A stretch of DNA of 64,000 nt, taken from the NCBI RefSeq assembly GCF_030056815.1, contig NZ_JASHKR010000005.1, positions 121,600 to 185,599 on the forward strand, read 5' to 3'. This stretch comes from Rhodococcus sp. IEGM 1379. Lineage in GTDB: Bacteria > Actinomycetota > Actinomycetes > Mycobacteriales > Mycobacteriaceae. The position numbers and the translations under genes are program-made. The notes beneath the pieces are model-generated. The model did no database searches, was not told where the DNA came from, and saw only the letters and a list, made by a program, of their open reading frames with translations. Shown piece after piece: positions 36,328-44,933 of the stretch; positions within the stretch are counted from its first letter, which is position 1; the number at the start of each line of letters is the position of its first letter.

Positions 36328-38121
36328 ATGACGGCCATCATTCCCGAACCCACCTCGACGGCAGACCGTGACGGTCTGGTCGAGATGGCCTGGGACCCCA
36401 TCACACGAATTGTCGGAAGCCTCGGCATCTACACCAAAATCGACTTCGCCAATCGTGAAGTCGTGGAATGCCACAGTACGTCGTCGATCTTCCGCGGATA
36501 TTCACTGTTCATGAAGGGTAAAGATCCGCGCGACGCGCACTTCATCACCAGTCGCATCTGCGGGATCTGCGGTGACAACCACGCGACGTGCTCGTGCTAC
36601 GCACAGAACATGGCGTACGGGGTCAAACCACCGCATCTCGGAGAGTGGATTGTCAATCTCGGTGAGGCTGCAGAATACATGTTCGATCACAACATTTTTC
36701 AAGAGAATCTTGTGGCGGTCGACTACTGCGAGAAGATGGTGTCCGAAACCAATCCCGGCGTCCTGGCCCAGGCCGAGAACACTCGCTGCCGGCATGAGGA
36801 TCAGCACGGATACCGCACGATCGCAGACATCATGCGCACGCTCAATCCGTTCACCGGAGAGTTCTACCGTGAGGCCCTTCAGGTTTCCCGTTCGACACGT
36901 GAAATGTTCTGTCTGATGGAGGGGCGTCACGTCCACCCGTCGACTCTCTACCCGGGCGGGGTCGGAACCGTCGCGACCATTCAGTTGATGACGGATTACA
37001 TGACGCGGTTGATGCGGTACGTCGAGTTCATGAAGAAAGTTGTGCCCATGCACGACGATCTGTTCGATTTCTTCTACGAAGCTCTCCCCGGATACGACAA
37101 AGTCGGTCTGCGTCGAACGCTGCTCGGCTGCTGGGGGTCCTTCCAGGACCCGGAGTACTGCAATTTTGCGTACAAGGACATGACCGAGTGGGGACGCAAG
37201 ATGTTTGTCACCCCCGGTGTTGTTGTCGACGGCAAACTTGTCACCACCGATCTCGTGGACATCAACCTCGGAATCCGGATCATGCTGGGCTCTTCGTATT
37301 ACGAGGACTGGAAAGACCAGGAAATGTTCGTCACAACCGACCCGCTCGGGAATCCAGTGGATCGGCGGCACCCGTGGAATCAGCACACCAACCCGCATCC
37401 GCAGAAGCGTGACCTCGAGGACAAGTACAGCTGGGTGATGTCGCCGCGTTGGTTCGACGGCAAGGATAACCTTGCACTCGACACCGGCGGCGGCGCCCTC
37501 GCCCGGTTGTGGAGCACAGCTCTGGCCGGGCTGGTCGATATCGGCTACGTGAAGTCGACAGGGCGCAGCGTGCAGATCAATCTGCCGAAGACGGCGTTGA
37601 AGGGTCCGGTGTCGCTCGAGTGGAACATTCCCGAATACGGGAGCAACACCCTCGAGAGAAATCGGGCGCGTACCTATTTCCAGGCTTACGCTGCGGCGTC
37701 GGCCCTGCATTTTGCCGAGAGGGCTTTAGTGGAGATTCGTGCGGGCCGGACCAAGACGTGGGAATCGTTCGAGGTGCCCGACGAAGGCATCGGTTGCGGA
37801 TTCACCGAAGCGGTACGTGGAGTTCTCTCCCACCACATGGTGATTCGCGACGGCAAGATCGCGAACTACCATCCGTATCCGCCGACGCCCTGGAACGCGA
37901 GCCCACGAGATAGCGAAGGCACACCGGGGCCGTACGAGGACGCCGTGCAAGGTCAGCCGATCTTCGAAGAGAATGATCGAGACCACTTCAAAGGTATCGA
38001 CATCATGCGCACTGTCCGCAGTTTCGATCCATGCCTGCCGTGTGGTGTGCACATGTATCTCGGCGGCGGCAAGACCATCGAGAAGCTGCATTCACCGACA
38101 CAGTCCGTGACGGGGGAGTAG
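36328..38121 (+). CDS. hhyL: Group 1h [NiFe]-hydrogenase large subunit
   Basis: A 597-residue large subunit holding the Ni-Fe(CN)2CO centre. The L1 motif is RICGICGDNH (with further Cys in ATCSCY), and L2 is DPCLPCGVH near the C-terminus; both CxxC pairs bind the metals. A 22-residue tail (MYLGGGKT...) follows the His, fitting removal by the endopeptidase encoded downstream. Other blocks are WDPITRIVGSLGIY at the start and EGRHVHPSTLYPGGVG. The ATG at 36328 has GGGAGG eight bases upstream, 59 bp after the small subunit. Together they form the heterodimer core. Confidence 0.96.
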   Translation: MTAIIPEPTSTADRDGLVEMAWDPITRIVGSLGIYTKIDFANREVVECHSTSSIFRGYSLFMKGKDPRDAHFITSRICGICGDNHATCSCYAQNMAYGVKPPHLGEWIVNLGEAAEYMFDHNIFQENLVAVDYCEKMVSETNPGVLAQAENTRCRHEDQHGYRTIADIMRTLNPFTGEFYREALQVSRSTREMFCLMEGRHVHPSTLYPGGVGTVATIQLMTDYMTRLMRYVEFMKKVVPMHDDLFDFFYEALPGYDKVGLRRTLLGCWGSFQDPEYCNFAYKDMTEWGRKMFVTPGVVVDGKLVTTDLVDINLGIRIMLGSSYYEDWKDQEMFVTTDPLGNPVDRRHPWNQHTNPHPQKRDLEDKYSWVMSPRWFDGKDNLALDTGGGALARLWSTALAGLVDIGYVKSTGRSVQINLPKTALKGPVSLEWNIPEYGSNTLERNRARTYFQAYAAASALHFAERALVEIRAGRTKTWESFEVPDEGIGCGFTEAVRGVLSHHMVIRDGKIANYHPYPPTPWNASPRDSEGTPGPYEDAVQGQPIFEENDRDHFKGIDIMRTVRSFDPCLPCGVHMYLGGGKTIEKLHSPTQSVTGE

Positions 38122-38124
38122 TCG

Positions 38125-39054
38125 ATGGAGCAGTCGGACAGCCGCAGCCTGTCGGGAGATTACTGGCGCGGGGCGGGTGACCGTATCGAGACGTTGTTGC
38201 AGAGCAGCGCCGGCGGCGGACCTGTTGCGCGGGATCGCGCCGAACAGTTGGTGCGCGAGATCGTCCAATTATACGGTGCTGCCCTCGAAAGGACTGTGCA
38301 GCTTGCAGATCCGGAGATGGTCGAGAAGATGGTGCACGACGACCTGATTTCGAGTCTGATGCTGGTCCACGGGCTACATCCGCACGACGTCGAAACCCGT
38401 GTCCGAACCGCGCTGGACAGCGTGCGTCCGTACCTCGGATCGCACGGCGGTGACGTCGAATTGATCGAGGTGTCCGGCGGCGTCGTTCGATTGCGACTTC
38501 TGGGCAGTTGCAACAGTTGCCCGTCTTCGTCGGTAACCCTCGAATCAGCGGTGCAGGATGCCGTTCAGTCCGCAGCGCCGGAGACCACGGGTATCGAAGT
38601 CGAGACGCCGCCCGAGCACGAGCCGAAAGCCGGTGTGATTTCGGTGGAATCTCTTTTCTCGCATGTCCACCGCGATACCGGCAGTCAATGGGTCAGCGTG
38701 CCGGAGTTCGCCGAGGTCGGTGCCGGTGAAGTAGCAGGCTTCCGCATCGGCGGCGCGGATCTGTTGGTGTGTAGGTCGGGTGACGACCTGTACGCGTACC
38801 AGGATCATTGCCCGGCGTGTGATCGCTCGCTGGCCGGAGCCGTATTGGAACGCATGATGGGGCGGTCCACGCGCAATGCCGCTGTGTTGACCTGCCCCAA
38901 TTGCGCCGCTCACTACGACGTCCGAGGTGCCGGAGCGCGAGTCGACGCCGGTACGGAGCACCTTGCACCGTTGCCGATTCTGACCCGTGACGGCGTGCTC
39001 TCGGTAGTGGTGCCGATCGATTCTGTTGCCGGGTCACAGGTTCCGGTGATGTAG
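38125..39054 (+). CDS. hhyE: NifU-domain/Rieske-like iron-sulfur protein (HhyE-type electron relay)
   Basis: A 309-residue two-domain protein. Residues ~75-155 form a NifU C-terminal-like Fe-S domain (VRPYLGSHGGDVELIEV, then CNSCPSS, a CxxC cluster site). Residues ~180-300 form a Rieske-like ferredoxin fold with ligand blocks DHCPACDRSLAG and TCPNCAAHYDV, so CxxC ... CxxCxxH replaces the canonical CxH ... CxxH. It starts three bases after the large subunit. In M. smegmatis the corresponding protein is required for Hhy activity and was proposed to carry electrons to the respiratory chain; I infer the same here. Confidence 0.85.
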   Translation: MEQSDSRSLSGDYWRGAGDRIETLLQSSAGGGPVARDRAEQLVREIVQLYGAALERTVQLADPEMVEKMVHDDLISSLMLVHGLHPHDVETRVRTALDSVRPYLGSHGGDVELIEVSGGVVRLRLLGSCNSCPSSSVTLESAVQDAVQSAAPETTGIEVETPPEHEPKAGVISVESLFSHVHRDTGSQWVSVPEFAEVGAGEVAGFRIGGADLLVCRSGDDLYAYQDHCPACDRSLAGAVLERMMGRSTRNAAVLTCPNCAAHYDVRGAGARVDAGTEHLAPLPILTRDGVLSVVVPIDSVAGSQVPVM

Positions 39055-39692
39055 TGGCGAAATCGACAGTGGGGGAGGTTCTCACACGAATAGCGTCGGC
39101 GCGCCCGGTATCGACCGGGCCGCGATGCGAGATGTGCGCCGTCGATATCGGCGACGTGCATCAACATGTCGTCGACGTCCAGGTGCGCAGTCTCCTGTGC
39201 GTCTGTCGACCCTGCTATCTATTGTTTTCGCCGGTCGACGCGGACCTCCGTTACAAAGCCGTTCCGGACCGATATCTTGAACTGACCGAATTCGAATTGG
39301 GGCCGGGTCGATGGGAATCGTTGGAGATTCCGGTAGGCCTGGCGTTCTTCTTCCGGAATTCGTTGCTGGACAGATTTATCGCGTTCTATCCCGGGCCGGC
39401 CGGGGCCACGGAATCCGAACTGCCCATCGACGCTTTCGAGACCGTCCTGCGGGAGAACCCGATTCTGCGCGAGGTGCGGTCGGATGTCGAGGCACTGATT
39501 GTCCATATCCTCCCGGGCGAGCAGATACCGAGATGCTTCATTGTGCCGATCGACGCGTGTTACGAGTTGGTGGGGCGATTGCGCACGGTATGGCGGGGGT
39601 TCGACGGTGGCCAGGACGCGAAGCGTGAGGTATCGCAGTTTTTTGAGCGTGTGCAGTCGCGCAGTACTGCTGTATCAGGAGAACGACAGTGA
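39054..39692 (+). CDS. DUF5947-like hydrogenase-locus protein
   Basis: A 212-residue protein with two CxxC pairs in its first third (GPRCEMCAVDI and VCRPCYLLFS), probably a zinc or Fe-S site. It continues with SLEIPVGLAFFFRNSLLDRF and EALIVHILPGEQIPRCFIVP. I recognise it as the DUF5947 type seen in actinobacterial hydrogenase clusters; its function is not known to me. The GTG start overlaps the last base of the previous stop, and its own end overlaps the next gene by four bases, so it is tightly coupled to the electron-relay gene. A role in assembly of the Fe-S relay or in the H2ase complex is inference. Confidence 0.65.
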   Translation: MAKSTVGEVLTRIASARPVSTGPRCEMCAVDIGDVHQHVVDVQVRSLLCVCRPCYLLFSPVDADLRYKAVPDRYLELTEFELGPGRWESLEIPVGLAFFFRNSLLDRFIAFYPGPAGATESELPIDAFETVLRENPILREVRSDVEALIVHILPGEQIPRCFIVPIDACYELVGRLRTVWRGFDGGQDAKREVSQFFERVQSRSTAVSGERQ

Positions 39693-40327
39693 CCGCACTC
39701 GAATTCTCGGTTGTGGACGTCGTCGTAGATCCGTATTCGGTGACGCCGAACCTCACTGTGCGGTTGCGTATTTCGGAATCCACCGGTGCTCATGTTCGGG
39801 CATTGGCGTTGCGGGCGCAGGTTCGCATCGAGCCGCATCGTCGGCCGTACACGGAGTTGGAGGAAGAGGCTCTGTTGGATTTGTTCGGCCGAAGGGAACG
39901 GTGGTCCAGCACCTTACGAACCTTCCTCTGGATGGAGTGCTCGACAGTGGTGCAGGGCTTCGACGGCGTTACCGTCGCAGACTTACCCATGCCGTGTACC
40001 TACGACGTTGCAGTGACGGCGTCGAAGTACATGCACGCGTTGGCCGGCGGCACAGTGCCGGTGGTCCTGTTGCTGAGCGGAACCGTTTTCACAGACGGTA
40101 ATCGAGGATTTTCGGTCGAGCAGATTCCCTGGGACAGGTCGGCGTCGTACGAAATTCCGGTGGCGACGTGGAAACAGTTGATCGAGACGCATTACCCGGG
40201 CTCCGGCTGGGTACGCCTTGATCACGACACCATCGCGGAACTTGCCCGATTCAAGGCTGCTCACGGGCTCACCGACATGGAATCTGCAGTGCGGGAGCTA
40301 CTTTCCGGAAGCGAGGTCGCGACATGA
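39689..40327 (+). CDS. DUF6084-like hydrogenase-locus protein
   Basis: A 212-residue, beta-rich protein without cysteine motifs. It starts with EFSVVDVVVDPYSVTPNLTV, contains RPYTELEEEALLDLFGRRER and VTASKYMHALAGGTVPVVLL, and ends with a helical segment. I associate it with DUF6084, a family found in actinobacterial hydrogenase clusters; no function is known to me. Overlaps of four bases on both sides (GTGA at 39689, ATGA at 40324) place it in the middle of a coupled chain of genes. It has no signal sequence or membrane segment. Confidence 0.6.
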   Translation: MTALEFSVVDVVVDPYSVTPNLTVRLRISESTGAHVRALALRAQVRIEPHRRPYTELEEEALLDLFGRRERWSSTLRTFLWMECSTVVQGFDGVTVADLPMPCTYDVAVTASKYMHALAGGTVPVVLLLSGTVFTDGNRGFSVEQIPWDRSASYEIPVATWKQLIETHYPGSGWVRLDHDTIAELARFKAAHGLTDMESAVRELLSGSEVAT

Positions 40328-41709
40328 GCGGAGTCGGTACCGGTCATGACGTCCGGGCGGTTGCCGACGCTGTTCTGTACGAGGGCTATCTCCTGTATCC
40401 GTATCGGGCGACTTCGGGAAAGAACCAGTCGCGCTGGCAGTTCGGAGTTCTGGGACCGCCCGGCGCTGCCGAAGCTGGGGTCGGCGAGGAATCGGGGATG
40501 TCGGTGCAGTGCGTTCTCGATTCCGATGCGCGCGCTGTGGCTGTGACCTTGAGGTTTCTGCACTTACAGGCACGCGCCCTGGAACATCGGGGGCCGCACG
40601 GCGAGTGGGTGCCGGTCGACCGTCTCACTTCGGGTGATCGTGAGTGGATTTCCTGGGATGAGGCGAGTGAGTCCGAGATCGAGTTGGGCTCGTGGACACT
40701 GACGGAGTTGATGTCGGGGATCGAATTGCCCTTCGAGGTTGCTGCCGTCGTGGAAACCGAACCAGTTCTTGATTCCGACGGTCGGCAACTAGGGAGGATA
40801 GTTCGGACCCGGCGGGCTCTGTCGGGGCACGTCGAGATTCACGCGGTGCAGGACACACACTCTGTGCTGTCGATCGGTGTTCGGAACACCACTGCGATCG
40901 AGGGCGTCGACAAGCGTTCGGCATCGGCCTATTCGATGCTCGGGGCGCATCTCATCCTGGAGTGTTCCACGGCGTCGTTCATATCGCTGTTCAGCGTGGA
41001 CGACGCACAGACTCTGATTCAGAATCGGTGTTACCCCGTGCTGGCCGGAGTTGAGAACCCCGAGTTGCCGGGTCGCTCGAGCACAGTTCTGGCGTCGCCG
41101 ATCATTCTCTACGACTTTCCGGAAATCGCCGAACAGAGTGAGGGCGCGCTGTTCGACTCCACCGAAATCGACGAGATCCTGACGCTTCGCATTCTGACGA
41201 TGACCGACGAGGAAAAAGTCGAAGCAAGAGCCACCGATCCGAAGGCCGCAGCCATCATCGATCGTTGCGAAGGATTGACCTCCGAGGGTCTCGCGGACCT
41301 ACACGGAGTGCTCCGCGATCCGCATGTCGGGCAGAGGGATTCGTCGAATTTCATTCCCGAGGTGCCGGATGGCGCCGATTGGTGGACACCGGAGGCTGAC
41401 ACCAGCGTGAGCCCCCGCACCGACGCGGTGATGATCGGTGGCGTCCGTGTCTCCGGTGGCAGCACAGTTCGACTGCATCCTTCGCGTCGCGCGGACGCTC
41501 AGGACCTGTTCTTCGACGGCCGGATCGCCCACGTTGCCACCATCCATGAAGACGTGGACGGCGACATTCATGTGGGGGTGACGTTGATCGACGATCCGGC
41601 CGCCGATCTCCACAACTGGTACGGCCGCTATTTGTACTTCGCTCCGGACGAGGTGGAACCGGTGTCTGCGGTGGAGGAACAGGGTTATCGAGAGGAGAAC
41701 GGATCATGA
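40324..41709 (+). CDS. Uncharacterised 461-residue hydrogenase-locus protein
   Basis: A soluble 461-residue protein that I cannot assign to a named family. The N-terminal part has LYEGYLLYPYRATSGKNQSR and WQFGVLGPP, the middle is rich in acidic and beta-strand sequence (LEIDEILTLRIL type), and the C-terminal ~85 residues look like a small beta-barrel (VMIGGVRVSGGSTVRLHPSR ... NWYGRYLYFAPDEVEPV). No Cys-rich or nucleotide motif is seen. It lies between the DUF6084-like gene and a 39-residue membrane protein, overlapping both by four bases. It is probably a cofactor or complex-assembly protein of the hydrogenase, by position only. Confidence 0.75.
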   Translation: MSGVGTGHDVRAVADAVLYEGYLLYPYRATSGKNQSRWQFGVLGPPGAAEAGVGEESGMSVQCVLDSDARAVAVTLRFLHLQARALEHRGPHGEWVPVDRLTSGDREWISWDEASESEIELGSWTLTELMSGIELPFEVAAVVETEPVLDSDGRQLGRIVRTRRALSGHVEIHAVQDTHSVLSIGVRNTTAIEGVDKRSASAYSMLGAHLILECSTASFISLFSVDDAQTLIQNRCYPVLAGVENPELPGRSSTVLASPIILYDFPEIAEQSEGALFDSTEIDEILTLRILTMTDEEKVEARATDPKAAAIIDRCEGLTSEGLADLHGVLRDPHVGQRDSSNFIPEVPDGADWWTPEADTSVSPRTDAVMIGGVRVSGGSTVRLHPSRRADAQDLFFDGRIAHVATIHEDVDGDIHVGVTLIDDPAADLHNWYGRYLYFAPDEVEPVSAVEEQGYREENGS

Positions 41710-41825
41710 GAGGCATGGGAATGCTGTCGACGGTACTTCTCGGCGCAACAGTGATCGCCGCGGCGGTCGTGCTGGTCGTGTCGATGCCGGACATACAACG
41801 GTATCTGCGGATGCGGAAGATGTAG
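41706..41825 (+). CDS. 39-residue single-span membrane protein (DUF6893-like)
   Basis: A very small gene: MRGMGMLSTVLLGATVIAAA opens it, then a Val-rich end of the membrane helix and a basic tail, PDIQRYLRMRKM. One transmembrane helix covers residues ~7-26, and the positive tail should stay in the cytoplasm. The ATG overlaps the stop of the preceding gene (ATGA), and the protease gene starts seven bases after it. Small proteins of this kind (I recall DUF6893) occur in actinobacterial hydrogenase operons. It could anchor the hydrogenase or its electron relay at the membrane, which is inference. Confidence 0.7.
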   Translation: MRGMGMLSTVLLGATVIAAAVVLVVSMPDIQRYLRMRKM

Positions 41826-41831
41826 TCCCGC

Positions 41832-42320
41832 ATGCGGGTTCTGGTGGCGGGGGTCGGAAACATCTTTCTCGGAGACGACGGCTTCGGGCCTGAGGTGGTG
41901 CGCGAGCTCGAACGGGAAGATCTACCCGACGGAGTGAGGTTGGTGGACTACGGGATTGGAGGTGTCCATCTGGCTTACGACCTACTCGAACCTTGGGATG
42001 CGCTGGTCCTGATCGATGCCCTGCCGCACACCGAACCACCAGGGCAGGTTGAGGTTTTCGAGGTCGACTCCGAAAGTCTCAGCAGTCCGGCAGGATTCGA
42101 TGCGCACTCGTTGGATCCGACGTCGGTGTTCGGGAGTGTACGGGCACTCGGCGGAACGCTTCCACGGACCTTTGTCGTCGGGGCACATGCAAGTTCGGTA
42201 GACGAGGGGATCGGCCTCACACCGGAACTGCAGAGTTCGGTAGGTGGTGCGGTATCGGTTGTCCGCGGACTCGTCAGATCGATGGCCGTTGATGCCGCTA
42301 CCTCTGGACAGGAGGCGTGA
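41832..42320 (+). CDS. Hydrogenase maturation endopeptidase (HupD/HyaD family)
   Basis: A 162-residue M52-type protease that removes the C-terminal tail of the large subunit after nickel insertion. The signature GVGNIFLGDDGFGPEVV contains the metal-sensing acidic residues, and VDYGIGGVHLAYDL and VVGAHASSVDEGIGLTPEL give the other conserved blocks; the usual His is in VGAH. It is fully soluble. It lies between a 39-residue membrane protein and hypC. Confidence 0.9.
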   Translation: MRVLVAGVGNIFLGDDGFGPEVVRELEREDLPDGVRLVDYGIGGVHLAYDLLEPWDALVLIDALPHTEPPGQVEVFEVDSESLSSPAGFDAHSLDPTSVFGSVRALGGTLPRTFVVGAHASSVDEGIGLTPELQSSVGGAVSVVRGLVRSMAVDAATSGQEA

Positions 42321-42323
42321 GCC

Positions 42324-42581
42324 ATGTGCTTGGGGATCCCCGGACGGGTCGTGCGACTGCTGGACGGGTACGGCGGCCAACTTGCGCTCGTCGATGTCGA
42401 AGGAGTGGCGCGCAAGGTCAATATCGGAATGCTCGACAATAATTTCGTGTCCGCTGGTGACTGGGTGCTCATCCACATGGGTTTCGCGGTCGACAAGGTG
42501 GACGAGAATGGTGCGGCCGACGCGATGGCCGGACTGGAATTGATGGGCCGGGCTCGCACTGTGACGGAGGTCGACCCATGA
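42324..42581 (+). CDS. hypC: HypC/HybG/HupF chaperone, copy 1
   Basis: An 85-residue HypC. The essential N-terminal MCLGIPGRVV motif is exact, followed by VDVEGVARKVNIGMLD and GDWVLIHMGFAVDKVDE. HypC binds the Fe(CN)2CO unit with HypD and delivers it to the apo-large subunit. The ATG at 42324 lies three bases after the protease stop, and the gene end overlaps hypF (ATGA). A second hypC follows hypF. Confidence 0.94.
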   Translation: MCLGIPGRVVRLLDGYGGQLALVDVEGVARKVNIGMLDNNFVSAGDWVLIHMGFAVDKVDENGAADAMAGLELMGRARTVTEVDP

Positions 42582-44917
42582 TCACCGCCAGCCGTCTTAC
42601 CGTGCGTGGGGTGGTTCAGGGCGTCGGATTCCGGCCGTTCGTGTACTCCCTCGCAACAGAATTGGGGTTGGCAGGTTCGGTAGGCAACTCGACTCGCGGT
42701 GTGGTGATAGACCTCGAGGGACGGGATATCGACGTTGTCGAATTCGTGACGGCGCTCCGGGTGCGGCAACCGCCACTGGCCCGCATCGATTCGGTGGAAT
42801 ACGAACCCGCGCAGCCCTGCGGCCTGTCCGGATTTCGGATCGTCGAGACGGACACCAGTACCGTCGGGCAAACGCTGACGCCACCGGATGTAGCGACCTG
42901 CGACGACTGCCTGCGTGAGATGACCGACCCCGCGAACCGGCGGTTCCGTCATCCGTTCATCACGTGCACACATTGTGGCCCGCGCTTCACGATCATCACA
43001 GCGCTCCCGTACGACAGGTCCTCGACAACGATGCATCGCTTCCCGATGTGCGCGAATTGTGCGGCAGAGTACGCGGATCCGGCCGACCGCAGGTTTCACG
43101 CGCAGCCTATCGCGTGCCCCGATTGCGGACCGACCCTGTCGTTTGTCGAATCATCGGTTGTCAGTTCGTCGGGGGAGGGCGCAGTGCTGGGGGAGTCGGC
43201 AGTGCTGGGGGAGTGCGCGGTACGGAAAGCGAGGGAGTATCTGCGGGACGGAAAGATCATCGCGGTCAAAGGGATCGGTGGATACCACCTGGCTTGTGAT
43301 GCTCGCAGTGAATCTGCGGTTCAGGAGTTGCGCGCCCGTAAGCGCCGGCGCAGCAAGCCTCTGGCCGTGATGGTGCGTGACCTGCCTGCCGCGAGCGAGT
43401 CGGCACAGCTAAGTGTTGCCGAGGCCACCGCGATTGTCGATCGGTCACGGCCCATTCTTCTCGTTCGGAAAGCGACGGAATACACCCTTGCGCCATCCGT
43501 GGCACCCGGTCTTCCCGACATCGGAATCATGCTGGCCTACAATCCGATTCAACACCTGCTACTCGGGTTGGCCGGGGATCCGATCGGTCCGCAGGCATTG
43601 GTGATGACGTCGGCAAATTTCGGCGGTGAGCCGATCATCTACGACGAGCGCGATCGGGACCGTTTGTTCGCTCTTGCCGACGGCATTCTCACCCATGACC
43701 GCCCGATTCGGATGCCGTGCGACGACAGCGTCCAGCGAGTGGTGGACGAGGAGTTGACGACGGTGCGGCGTTCACGTGGACATACGCCCTTGCCCATCGA
43801 CCTACCCGCCATGCTGCCGTTCGATGTGCCCGCGACACTGGCAGTCGGCGCGGACCTGAAAAACACGTTCTGTCTGGCACACGGGGCCTCCGCGTGGTTG
43901 AGTCAGCACATCGGCGACATGGGCGATCTGGCGGTACTGGACAGCTTCGCAAACTCGGAGTCGCACTTCGAATCGCTCACCGGCGTAACGCCGATCCAGG
44001 TTGCCTGCGACGAACATCCAGGATATCGATCGTCGCAGTGGGCTCGGCGACATGCAGGGCCGCTACCGGTACGCGCAGTTCAACACCATCATGCGCACGT
44101 GGCTGCTGTCATGGGCGAGAATGGTTGTGACGGTGACGAACCCGTTCTCGGTCTGGCTTTTGACGGTACCGGATACGGCGTCGACGGTGCAGTGTGGGGC
44201 GGGGAGATATTGTTGGCGACATACAAGGGTTGTCAGCGTCTCGCGCACCTGAAATATGTGCCGTTGCCCGGCGGCGACATCGGCATCGAACGTCCTTACC
44301 GAATGGCGTTGTCACACTTGTGGAGTGCCGGAATCGACTGGGATCCGGATCTGCCGCCGGTTGCAGCCTGCCCCCCGCGGGAATTGGGAGTCCTGCGTCA
44401 TCAACTCGAAACCGGATTCGGATGCTCCGACACGTCCAGTATGGGCCGGTTGTTCGACGCTGTTTCTTCCCTGATCGGAGTGCGTTACATCGCAGACTAC
44501 GAGGCCCAGGCGGCGATTGAATTGGAGGGGATTTCCCGGGGAATCGATGTTGGTTCACAGTGTTACGTCTTCGATCGGATTGGTGAAGCGCACAGTGATT
44601 CCTGGGTCGGTGACCCCTCGTCGATGATTCGAGACGTGGTCCGGGACCATCGCGGCGGAGTGTCGGCCGGTGTTATCGGTGCTCGCTTTCACGAGGCTGT
44701 CGCTCAACTGGTGCTCGATTGGGCACTGCGGGGGCGTGAGCTTGCCGGTGTCGACGACGTTGTGTTGACCGGCGGGGTCTTCCAGAACCCCCTGCTGCTC
44801 TCCCGCTCGCGAATCCTGCTGCGAGAGGCTGGATTCACGCCGTTGACCAGCCGTGAACTGCCACCCAACGACGGAGGTCTCGCGTACGGCCAAGTGCTGG
44901 TGGCGAGTTCGTCATGA
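42578..44917 (+). CDS. hypF: Carbamoyltransferase HypF
   Basis: A 779-residue HypF that, with HypE, makes the cyanide ligands from carbamoyl phosphate. It opens with an acylphosphatase domain (VRGVVQGVGFRPFVYSLATE), followed by two zinc fingers with CDDCLREM, CTHCGPRFT, CANCAAEY and CPDCGPT. A YrdC-like domain (KGIGGYHLACDA) and a Kae1-like carbamoyltransferase domain with VQHHHAHVAAVMGENG and GTGYGVDG complete it. A perfect-looking 18-bp in-frame tandem duplication at 43181-43216 adds a repeated AVLGE(S/C) hexapeptide at the finger/YrdC border. Confidence 0.96.
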   Translation: MITASRLTVRGVVQGVGFRPFVYSLATELGLAGSVGNSTRGVVIDLEGRDIDVVEFVTALRVRQPPLARIDSVEYEPAQPCGLSGFRIVETDTSTVGQTLTPPDVATCDDCLREMTDPANRRFRHPFITCTHCGPRFTIITALPYDRSSTTMHRFPMCANCAAEYADPADRRFHAQPIACPDCGPTLSFVESSVVSSSGEGAVLGESAVLGECAVRKAREYLRDGKIIAVKGIGGYHLACDARSESAVQELRARKRRRSKPLAVMVRDLPAASESAQLSVAEATAIVDRSRPILLVRKATEYTLAPSVAPGLPDIGIMLAYNPIQHLLLGLAGDPIGPQALVMTSANFGGEPIIYDERDRDRLFALADGILTHDRPIRMPCDDSVQRVVDEELTTVRRSRGHTPLPIDLPAMLPFDVPATLAVGADLKNTFCLAHGASAWLSQHIGDMGDLAVLDSFANSESHFESLTGVTPIQVACDEHPGYRSSQWARRHAGPLPVRAVQHHHAHVAAVMGENGCDGDEPVLGLAFDGTGYGVDGAVWGGEILLATYKGCQRLAHLKYVPLPGGDIGIERPYRMALSHLWSAGIDWDPDLPPVAACPPRELGVLRHQLETGFGCSDTSSMGRLFDAVSSLIGVRYIADYEAQAAIELEGISRGIDVGSQCYVFDRIGEAHSDSWVGDPSSMIRDVVRDHRGGVSAGVIGARFHEAVAQLVLDWALRGRELAGVDDVVLTGGVFQNPLLLSRSRILLREAGFTPLTSRELPPNDGGLAYGQVLVASSS

Positions 44918-44933
44918 GATCAGGAGTTGTGCC

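Noticed and set aside
39499..40101. 200-codon plus-strand frame across the DUF5947/DUF6084 border
   Set aside because: Overlaps two coupled genes in another frame; Arg/Ser/Gly-rich shadow product.
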